Positions 7,004 through 12,123 of a DNA stretch of 12,123 nt are shown here, in pieces. The position numbers and the translations under genes are program-made. The notes under the pieces are model-generated. The model saw only the letters and a list, made by a program, of their open reading frames with translations. It made no database searches and was not told where the DNA came from. Position 1 is the stretch's first letter. Every line of letters starts with the position of its first letter. Origin of the DNA: Spirosoma fluviale (GTDB taxonomy: Bacteria > Bacteroidota > Bacteroidia > Cytophagales > Spirosomataceae); NCBI GenBank assembly GCA_945860325.1, contig CAMARL010000045.1, positions 1 to 12,123 on the forward strand, in the 5' to 3' direction.

Positions 7004-8714
7004 ATACATTCAATTTACTTTTCCGATAACTATATCCAAAGTAAATTAATAATCCGGCCAAACACCAATACAAAAAGCGCTCCCAATTCATTGCTCCCAT
7101 TTGAGTCATTAAATACAGATTCACCAAAAGACCCAATACCGGTATTAATGAAAGGTTATGAGTCACACTGAAAAAGGCTATAATAACCCAAATCAAGAAA
7201 AAACAAGTCATAATTACATGATCTGCCTTTTCCGCACCAGTCCATATCCCCGAAAACCATTGTTGCCACGCGCTTAAAGTCGGCAAAGAAAGATATAAAG
7301 CAATCACTAAGGAAAGCCCCACATAATATTTAGCATTGATATAAGGAATTTTAAACTTCGATTTTTTCTGATTTTCAGGATCTAAATCTAAAATTAACAC
7401 GCCTCCACAAACCAGCACAAAAGCAAATAAGGTTCCGATACTGCTCAAATTTATCACTTCTTCTAAATTGGCAAATAAGGCAGGAATTCCCACCAAAAAT
7501 CCTGTCATGATCGTTGAAAATGAAGGAGTTCTATATTTCGGATGAATGCGCGAAAAAGCTTTGGGCAACAAACCATCACGAGACATCGTCATCCAAATAC
7601 GGGGTTGGCCCATTTGATAAACCAAAAGCGCACTCGTCAAAGCAATCACAGCACTCGCTGCCACCACCCCAGCCACGCCGGGTAAATTAACCTTCATAAA
7701 CATAAAAGCTAATGGATCCTCAATTCCAGCTAATTCTCCAGAAGGTACAATGCCAGTCAGCACTAGCGTAACCATGACATATAAAACAGTGCAAATGATT
7801 AACGCCCACATCATTGCTTTGGGGATATCTCTTTGAGGATTTTTACATTCCTCCGCGGTCGTTGATATAGAATCAAAGCCAATATAAGCAAAGCAAACAG
7901 CTGCCACACTTTTTAATACTCCACTAACACCATTGGGCGCAAATGGAGTCCAATTTTCCACTTGGACATAAAATGCCCCCACTCCGACCACAATAGCGAT
8001 CACAGCTAATTTAAGAACCACCAATACATTATTCATATTTTTGGTTTCTTTAATGCCAATGTAAACTAAATAGGTGATCGCTGCCGTGATGAGCAAAGCG
8101 GGAATATTCGCGACAAAATGCCAACCGAAAAAAACGGGGGCTGAATTAAACGCGACAAATCCTTCACGTACATTGACAGACATTTGCTCTAATTTCTGGC
8201 CAGCTTCTAATGCTTGTGAGGCTGCCGCATGGGCTCTTTGGGCCGACAAATAATCCATGGTTAAATATTCAGGCACATGAAATCCTAAACCCTCCAATAA
8301 ATCCACAAAATATTTAGACCAGGAAATGGCCACAGCCACATTGGATATCGCATATTCAAGCAATAAATTCCAGCCCAAAATCCAAGCCAACATTTCTCCC
8401 AAACTCGTGTAAGCATACGTATAGGCGCTTCCAGAAATAGGAACGGTCGCCGCAAACCGAGCATAACAAAATGCGGTAAACATACAGGCCAAAGCTGTAA
8501 AAACAAACAATAATGAAACGGCTGGACCTCCATTAGCCGAAGCCTGACCAATAGCAGAAAATATACTTGCTCCTATTATGGCTGCAACACCCATAAATGT
8601 CAAATCCCGAACACCCAAATTACGAATCATAGAATGACCCGCTAATTTTTCCATTTCTAACTGATCTGATATGATTTTATCAATGGTTTTTTTTCGAAAA
8701 AGAGAAGCCCACAT
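7002..8714 (-). CDS. APC-superfamily amino acid permease (cationic amino acid transporter / YfnA-like)
   Basis: This 570-residue inner-membrane transporter has about 12-14 hydrophobic segments. The first carries the unwound-helix substrate motif AAIIGASIF (44-52), equivalent to the GxIIGTGIF motif of the APC fold. The segment FAYIGFDSISTTAEE (275-289) continuing KNPQRDIP is the clearest CAT-subfamily signature. It is longer than bacterial YfnA (about 460), through a hydrophilic Ala/Gln/Glu-rich loop at roughly 150-195 and extra C-terminal helices. The N-terminal 30 residues are charged (RKK, E, K) and cytoplasmic. Substrate cannot be read from sequence; cationic or broad neutral amino acids are typical of the family. 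It is monocistronic, transcribed from the divergent region at 8715-8802 and ended by the shared hairpin at its stop codon. Confidence 0.92.
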   Translation of the reverse strand: MWASLFRKKTIDKIISDQLEMEKLAGHSMIRNLGVRDLTFMGVAAIIGASIFSAIGQASANGGPAVSLLFVFTALACMFTAFCYARFAATVPISGSAYTYAYTSLGEMLAWILGWNLLLEYAISNVAVAISWSKYFVDLLEGLGFHVPEYLTMDYLSAQRAHAAASQALEAGQKLEQMSVNVREGFVAFNSAPVFFGWHFVANIPALLITAAITYLVYIGIKETKNMNNVLVVLKLAVIAIVVGVGAFYVQVENWTPFAPNGVSGVLKSVAAVCFAYIGFDSISTTAEECKNPQRDIPKAMMWALIICTVLYVMVTLVLTGIVPSGELAGIEDPLAFMFMKVNLPGVAGVVAASAVIALTSALLVYQMGQPRIWMTMSRDGLLPKAFSRIHPKYRTPSFSTIMTGFLVGIPALFANLEEVINLSSIGTLFAFVLVCGGVLILDLDPENQKKSKFKIPYINAKYYVGLSLVIALYLSLPTLSAWQQWFSGIWTGAEKADHVIMTCFFLIWVIIAFFSVTHNLSLIPVLGLLVNLYLMTQMGAMNWERFLYWCLAGLLIYFGYSYRKSKLNV

Positions 8715-8743
8715 AGTTGGTTTGTTGGATGTATTTACGCCAA

Positions 8744-8751
8744 CAAAAATA
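8744..8751 (-). promoter_or_regulatory. Probable -7 promoter element of the permease gene
   Basis: The minus strand reads TATTTTTG, an exact TAnnTTTG match, 29 bases before the permease ATG at 8714. It implies a leader of about 25 nt. No clear TTG lies at the -33 distance. Confidence 0.5.
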
Positions 8752-8790
8752 CATCTTTCTTCAAGAAATTCTAATTATGTCGATTTGTCT

Positions 8791-8798
8791 TACCTTTG
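8791..8798 (+). promoter_or_regulatory. Candidate -7 element directly abutting the GT2 start codon
   Basis: TACCTTTG is an exact match to TAnnTTTG and ends only 4 bases before the ATG at 8803. A -7 element here would place the transcription start at or next to the A of the ATG, giving a leaderless or nearly leaderless mRNA. No -33 TTG is evident. Confidence 0.45.
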
Positions 8799-8802
8799 TA
8801 TT

Positions 8803-9807
8803 ATGTCAGTCGCAATTGTCATCTTAAATTTTAATGGCCGAGGTTTTCTAGAAAAATTCCTTCCTGATGTTATTTTAAATACACCGGAAGGAAAGATTTA
8901 TGTGGCCGATAATGGGTCAACGGACGATTCAGTCAAATTAGTAGAAGAGCATTTTCCAGCGGTTAAGGTAATCCAATGGGCCAATAACCTTGGCTATGCG
9001 GGTGGATATAATTTTGCCCTCAAACAAATTGAAGCTGAGTATTTTGTACTCATGAATTCAGATATTAAACCTCAAAAAGACTGGCTAAATCCTCTTTTGA
9101 GCTTCTTTGCGATGAATCCTACTTGCGCTGCGGCACAACCCTACATATTGGATTACAAGCAACCCGAATATTTTGAATATGCGGGTGCCGCTGGTGGATA
9201 CTGGGATCAATTAGGTTATCCATTTACTCGAGGTAGGATTTTTGATCATGTAGAAAAAAATGAGAATCAATATCCCACTTCATTTGTCCATTGGGCATCG
9301 GGGGCATGCTTAATGGTCAAATCAGAACTTTTTTGGAAAGTCGGTGGCTTAGATGAGTACTTTTTTGCTCACATGGAAGAAATAGATCTTTGTTGGCGCC
9401 TCCAAAGAGCCGGATACCAAATAGCAGCTATCGCAGAAAGTCAAGTCTTACATGTAGGAGGCGGAACATTAGCCCAAGGAAACCCCTTTAAAACCTATTT
9501 GAATTTTCGTAACAACTTGATTCTACTATACAAAAACGTAGACCCTTCACATAAATTTACTATAATTTTTAAACGGATGCTTTTAGACGGAATCGCAGGA
9601 TTACGTTTTTTGCTGGACCTACAGTGGAAGCAATTCTTAGCTGTAGTACATGCACATTTCTATTTCTATAAGTATGTGATTTTTCACAAAAACAAACAGA
9701 ATCTACCCAAAAGCCTACAAGAAAAATACATTGAAAGTTATCCTGGAAATATTGTGTTGGACTACTTCCTCAGAAAAATTAAGAAATTCTCGGATTTAAA
9801 ATTTTAA
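8803..9807 (+). CDS. GT2 family glycosyltransferase (rhamnosyltransferase-like)
   Basis: This is a GT-A fold glycosyltransferase of 334 residues. It opens with VAIVILNFNG (3-12) and shows the nucleotide-binding ADNGSTDDS (35-43), NNLGYAGGYN (61-70), the metal-binding NSD (85-87) and the acceptor/catalytic region ASGACLM (165-171) with GGLDEYFFAHMEEIDLCWR (181-199). This arrangement is typical of WbbL/RfbF-like transferases that add sugars to O-antigen or other surface polysaccharide. No membrane helices are obvious before the amphipathic C-terminal region, so it probably acts at the cytoplasmic face of the membrane. The frame is open upstream to 8671, but those 44 codons overlap the divergent permease start and resemble no GT2 N-terminus, so the ATG at 8803 is chosen. 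It shares its stop palindrome with the convergent PspC gene. Acceptor and sugar are unknown. Confidence 0.9.
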   Translation: MSVAIVILNFNGRGFLEKFLPDVILNTPEGKIYVADNGSTDDSVKLVEEHFPAVKVIQWANNLGYAGGYNFALKQIEAEYFVLMNSDIKPQKDWLNPLLSFFAMNPTCAAAQPYILDYKQPEYFEYAGAAGGYWDQLGYPFTRGRIFDHVEKNENQYPTSFVHWASGACLMVKSELFWKVGGLDEYFFAHMEEIDLCWRLQRAGYQIAAIAESQVLHVGGGTLAQGNPFKTYLNFRNNLILLYKNVDPSHKFTIIFKRMLLDGIAGLRFLLDLQWKQFLAVVHAHFYFYKYVIFHKNKQNLPKSLQEKYIESYPGNIVLDYFLRKIKKFSDLKF

Positions 9808-10025
9808 ATATCCCAAACAGACGGATTGTTTCTTTGGCGAAGATAGCGTCTTATGTTCATCCAAAAAGCAAGGATTAGATAAATAATGATGGGAGAACCC
9901 ATCGTCAAAAAAGAAGTGTAGATAAAATACAATCGAATGCTACTGCTTGAAATCTTAAATTTTTCCCCTAATCGAGTACAAACTCCAAACGCCTGATTTT
10001 CAACGAAGTATTTAATTTTATACAT
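9804..10025 (-). CDS. Small PspC-domain membrane protein
   Basis: This 73-residue protein is essentially one PspC domain. GVCTRLGEKFKISSSSIRL (14-32) corresponds to the family pattern GVCxGLAxYFxIxxxxVRL. It is followed by a hydrophobic helix (about 33-55) ending in FWMNIRRYLRQR, a positive cytoplasmic-side tail. Stand-alone PspC proteins are associated with envelope stress in proteobacteria. In Bacteroidota many small copies exist without the rest of the psp system, and none of it is visible here. The frame extends 3 codons further to a TTG at 10034, but the ATG at 10025 is the natural start. The TAA stop lies in the TTAA that also ends the GT2 gene. The domain call is good despite divergence (Arg for the usual Gly after VCT); function is unknown. 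Confidence 0.8.
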   Translation of the reverse strand: MYKIKYFVENQAFGVCTRLGEKFKISSSSIRLYFIYTSFLTMGSPIIIYLILAFWMNIRRYLRQRNNPSVWDI

Positions 10026-10164
10026 ATTGATCAAATAAAGTCCTGAAATTAGGAATAAGATCTCAAAATAACACAGCCTAAAATTTAAAATACTAATTAA
10101 TTATATAAAATATTAGAATATTCATACTTATTTTGAAAAATCAGTAAAAATATTTTCATTTCTC
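10026..10164. other. AT-rich intergenic region upstream of PspC and csp genes
   Basis: Together with the csp promoter and leader this is the largest gap in the window (10026-10339). The stretch 10080-10165 is very AT-rich with runs of A and T, compatible with an UP-like or bendable promoter region. One-mismatch copies of the -7 box occur at 10064-10071 (minus, TTATTTTG, possible for the PspC gene) and 10128-10135 (plus). I see no open frame, tRNA or terminator-like hairpin here. Confidence 0.5.
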
Positions 10165-10194
10165 TTGCATATAATATAATTATTTATACTTTTG
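10165..10194 (+). promoter_or_regulatory. Promoter of the cold-shock gene
   Basis: TTG at 10165-10167 is followed after 19 bases by TACTTTTG at 10187-10194. This is a match to both halves of the Bacteroidota sigma-A promoter (-33 TTG and -7 TAnnTTTG) at suitable spacing, and the best-formed promoter in the window. Transcription should begin near 10200, about 140 bases before the csp ATG. Confidence 0.7.
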
Positions 10195-10199
10195 AACAC

Positions 10200-10339
10200 T
10201 TAAAAGATTTAACATATTCTTAATTTCGACTTTCTCCTCTAGTTTCTCCTCTGATTTTCCAGGTTATTGATTCTATTAAAGTTTGTCGACTTAAAGGTTT
10301 TTATCTCTCGAGGGTATTAATATTTTTAACATTTTTTTT
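10200..10339 (+). promoter_or_regulatory. Long 5' leader of csp mRNA (possible thermoregulatory leader)
   Basis: The predicted promoter implies an untranslated leader of about 140 nt, similar in scale to the roughly 160-nt temperature-sensing leader of E. coli cspA (known for that gene, inferred here). It holds two copies of a pyrimidine-rich decamer (10231-10240, 10243-10252), a TCGACTT repeat (10226-10232, 10286-10292), and a GAGGG (10310-10314) that can pair with the UCCUC of either decamer. The bases just before the ATG are a run of eight T, with no Shine-Dalgarno sequence at normal spacing. Folding is inferred, not computed. Confidence 0.5.
10231..10252 (+). repeat. Tandem decamer TTTCTCCTCT x2 in the csp leader
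   Basis: Two exact copies of TTTCTCCTCT (10231-10240 and 10243-10252) are separated by AG, a 12-base period. The core CUCCU resembles the anti-Shine-Dalgarno sequence and is complementary to the only GAGG-type site in the leader (10310-10313). Confidence 0.85.
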
Positions 10340-10534
10340 ATGCAAACTGGTAAAGTAAAATTTTTCAACGAGACGAAAGGTTTCGGATTCATCGTTGATG
10401 ATCAAACAGGTGAAGACATTTTCGTACACGTAACTGGCCTTACAGGTGTTACTATCCGCGAAAATGATTCAGTATCTTATGAAGTTACTGATGGAAAGCG
10501 TGGCGCAAACGCTATCAACGTAAAGAAAATCTAA
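10340..10534 (+). CDS. Cold-shock domain protein (CspA family)
   Basis: This 64-residue single OB-fold protein binds single-stranded RNA or DNA and acts as an RNA chaperone in the cytoplasm. RNP1 is KGFGFI (13-18) and RNP2 is IFVH (27-30). The start MQTGKVKFFNETKGFGF is typical for Bacteroidota Csp proteins, as is the length. Whether it is cold-induced or constitutive cannot be read from the protein, but the promoter and long leader favour post-transcriptional control. It is monocistronic: the last codons and stop fold into the terminator at 10517-10552. Identity is very secure; paralogue assignment (cspA/C/G) is not possible, so no symbol is given. Confidence 0.95.
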   Translation: MQTGKVKFFNETKGFGFIVDDQTGEDIFVHVTGLTGVTIRENDSVSYEVTDGKRGANAINVKKI

Positions 10535-10552
10535 TTTTCTTACGTTTTTTTT
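10517..10552 (+). terminator. Intrinsic terminator built from the last csp codons
   Basis: Bases 10517-10530 (AACGTAAAGAAAAT) pair with 10534-10546 (ATTTTCTTACGTT) with one bulged A and a 3-base loop CTA. The stem runs into eight T at 10545-10552. The hairpin contains the codons for the final Asn-Val-Lys-Lys-Ile and the stop TAA (10532-10534). The stem is AU-rich, so it may be weaker than the hairpin at 6969. Confidence 0.75.
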
Positions 10553-10632
10553 GATTAGAGCAAATCAGGATTAAACAATATATATAGGATTACCTATTTA
10601 AGATTGCAAAATTGATCTCTAGTTGAAGAGAA

Positions 10633-10664
10633 AAAAAAAGCCCTCAGAAATGAAGGCTTTTTTT
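10633..10664. terminator. Bidirectional terminator between csp and lysS
   Basis: AAAAAAAGCC (10633-10642) pairs with GGCTTTTTTT (10655-10664). A further TC/GA pair follows inside after one mismatch, leaving a loop of six. On the minus strand the hairpin runs into nine U (10631-10639), so it suits lysS, whose stop is about 90 bases upstream. On the plus strand it serves as a backup for csp. The stretches 10553-10630 and 10671-10755 around it show no gene or other signal. Confidence 0.85.
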
Positions 10665-10755
10665 ATTTTACGCGGTTCTTAAAACAATCAAACAGCTATT
10701 TATTTGTAAGTTAACCGGTCTATCGAGAAACTTATCCCTTTAAGCCAGAAACAAT

Positions 10756-12123
10756 TTAAGAAATCCAAGTAATCACCTCTTCCTTGGTCGGCATGGATGA
10801 ATCAATCTTTAATTTCTTTCTCATTCCACCTAAATCGTTGAAAACTTTATTTGGATTTGCTTCTTTCAAAGCGTCTAAAGTCAAAATTCCCATTTTTTGC
10901 AATGCTGGAATCCAAATTTCGGGTACCCCTGCGTTGATAAAATCTTGATTCGAGGATACTTCTTTCATGATTTCAGGGCGCATTTGAGGGAAAAACAACA
11001 CCTCTTGGATCGAGGATTGATTCGTCATCAACATGGTCAATCGGTCTATTCCGATCCCAATACCTGAGGTAGGTGGCATGGCGTACTCCAATGAACGGAT
11101 AAAATCATAATCCATTGCCATCGCCTCATCATCGCCTTTTTCAGCTAATTTAAGTTGGTCCTCAAACCGCTCTTTTTGATCAATCGGATCATTTAATTCG
11201 GAATAAGCATTTGCAATTTCCTTACCGTTCACAAATAGTTCAAAGCGTTCAACTAAACCCTCCTTTGATCTATGCTTCTTGGTTAGCGGAGACATTTCAA
11301 CAGGATAATCAATGATGAAGGTGGGCTGAATTAGATTAGCCTCAACTTTCTCCCCAAAAAGCTCATCGATCAATTTACCTTTCCCCATTTGAGCATCTAC
11401 TTCCATCCCAAAAGAGGTACATTTTGCTCTTAATTCATCTTCAGAAAGCTTATCTACATTTACGCCAGAATATTTAAAAATAGCCTCTGAAATACTTAAA
11501 CGAGGATATGGGCCAGCAAATTCAATGTGATTATCTCCCAATGCAATCTTAGTTTGACCATGTAAGGTCAAGGTGACCTTTTCAAAAATTTCCTCGGTCA
11601 AATTCATCATCCAATGGTAATCTTTGTAAGCTACATAAAATTCCAATGAGGTAAATTCAGGGTTATGGGTTCTGTCCATCCCCTCATTTCTGAACATCTT
11701 TCCAAACTCATAAACTCCATCAAATCCGCCAACAATCAAGCGCTTCAAATATAGTTCATTGGCAATGCGTAAAAATAAAGGCATTTCCAACGTATTGTGA
11801 TGCGTTTTAAAGGGTCTCGCTGAGGCACCCCCATGAACCGATTGTAAAACAGGGGTTTCCACTTCTAACCAACCCCTTTGGTCAAACATCGTCCGCATCG
11901 TTGAAATGATCTTAGCGCGTTTGACGAAAATATCTTTTATGGAAGGATTAACGATTAAATCCACATATCGCTGACGATACCTCATTTCAGGATCTGAAAA
12001 GGCATCATACGTTTGGCCATCTGCTTCCTTGACCACCGGCAGTGGCTTCAGCGCTTTGGATAGCAACGTAAATTCGCTCACATGAACAGAAATCTCCCCT
12101 ACTTGGGTCGTAAAAGCATACCC
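10756..12123 (-). CDS. lysS: Lysyl-tRNA synthetase, class II (N-terminus outside window)
   Basis: This enzyme charges tRNA-Lys with lysine using ATP. The frame is open to the window edge, giving 455 visible residues. The first codons (GYAFTTQVGEISVHVSEF) are the end of the anticodon-binding OB domain, so the GTG at 12081 is not the start and roughly 100 or more residues are missing. Class II motifs are all present (visible numbering): motif 1 around WLEVETPVLQ (85-94), motif 2 FRNEGMDRTHNPEF (144-157) and motif 3 GIGIGIDRLTML (354-365). After QEVLFFPQMRPE (373-384), where E. coli LysS nearly ends, about 71 more residues follow. These contain VPEIWIPALQKMGILTL and DLGGMRKKLKI, resembling a small helix-hairpin-helix domain. 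Such C-terminal extensions are known in Bacteroidota LysRS as I recall. Very secure identification. Confidence 0.97.
   Translation of the reverse strand, partial: GYAFTTQVGEISVHVSEFTLLSKALKPLPVVKEADGQTYDAFSDPEMRYRQRYVDLIVNPSIKDIFVKRAKIISTMRTMFDQRGWLEVETPVLQSVHGGASARPFKTHHNTLEMPLFLRIANELYLKRLIVGGFDGVYEFGKMFRNEGMDRTHNPEFTSLEFYVAYKDYHWMMNLTEEIFEKVTLTLHGQTKIALGDNHIEFAGPYPRLSISEAIFKYSGVNVDKLSEDELRAKCTSFGMEVDAQMGKGKLIDELFGEKVEANLIQPTFIIDYPVEMSPLTKKHRSKEGLVERFELFVNGKEIANAYSELNDPIDQKERFEDQLKLAEKGDDEAMAMDYDFIRSLEYAMPPTSGIGIGIDRLTMLMTNQSSIQEVLFFPQMRPEIMKEVSSNQDFINAGVPEIWIPALQKMGILTLDALKEANPNKVFNDLGGMRKKLKIDSSMPTKEEVITWIS

Noticed and set aside
6989..7171. Plus-strand open frame of 60 codons at the end of the permease gene
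   Set aside because: It begins inside the terminator hairpin, runs antisense to the permease and shows no protein-like motif. The other short frames antisense or out of frame to long genes (for example around 5056-5286, 5916-6104, 6550-6894 and 8285-8551) were dropped for the same reason.
8671..8802. An upstream extension of the GT2 frame beginning at 8671
   Set aside because: It overlaps the 5' end of the divergent permease gene and its promoter and does not resemble a GT2 N-terminus; the family start VAIVILNFNG begins just after the ATG at 8803.
10026..10034. TTG start for the PspC gene at 10034
   Set aside because: An ATG three codons later gives a normal PspC N-terminus, and nothing favours the rarer TTG.
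10310..10314. GAGGG as the csp Shine-Dalgarno sequence
   Set aside because: It lies 25 bases before the ATG, too far for normal SD use, and Bacteroidota generally do not rely on SD pairing.
10553..10630. Possible small RNA between csp and lysS
   Set aside because: Only a short repeated AGGATTA is visible, with no promoter match; the hairpin that follows is explained as the lysS/csp terminator.
12079..12081. GTG at 12081 as the lysS start codon
   Set aside because: The frame stays open to the window edge and the preceding 14 codons encode conserved OB-domain sequence ending EISVHV, so this Val is internal.

Overview
The window looks like ordinary chromosomal DNA of a Bacteroidota bacterium, most likely of the order Cytophagales (lineage by inference). 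The evidence is low GC, no Shine-Dalgarno sequences, several good matches to the Bacteroidota -7 promoter element TAnnTTTG, and Bacteroidota-type families: a DUF4270 lipoprotein, a GldA-like ABC ATPase and a lysyl-tRNA synthetase with an extra C-terminal domain. I see no phage, transposon, CRISPR array, tRNA or rRNA.

Layout. Positions 1-944 (minus) hold most of the riboflavin gene ribBA, cut by the window edge. It diverges from a GldA-like ABC ATPase (1033-1740, plus). The ATPase overlaps tail to tail with a minus-strand operon read from 4669 down to 1733: a half-length glycogen-synthase-like protein, a DUF4270 lipoprotein whose start lies inside the preceding gene, and a YafV-type omega-amidase. 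Diverging from this operon at 4803 is a plus-strand operon: a flippase-like/LPG-synthase-type membrane protein, the heptose-phosphate adenylyltransferase RfaE2 (26-base overlap) and a membrane zinc metallopeptidase. It ends at a perfect bidirectional terminator (6969-7003), shared with a convergent APC-family amino acid permease (7002-8714, minus). From a short divergent promoter region, a GT2 glycosyltransferase (8803-9807, plus) runs into a small PspC-domain gene with which it shares a TTAA stop palindrome. A cold-shock protein gene follows, with a well-formed promoter, a leader of about 140 nt and a terminator folded from its own last codons. The window ends in the 3' three-quarters of lysS (minus).

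How the genes relate. This is mostly housekeeping and cell-envelope content: riboflavin synthesis, LPS heptose activation, a glycosyltransferase, membrane proteins, translation and cold response. Packing is tight, with four gene overlaps of 4 to 50 bases. The least explained parts are the degenerate half-GT5 protein coupled to the DUF4270 lipoprotein, and the structured csp leader. I see no clear evidence of an undescribed multi-gene system.
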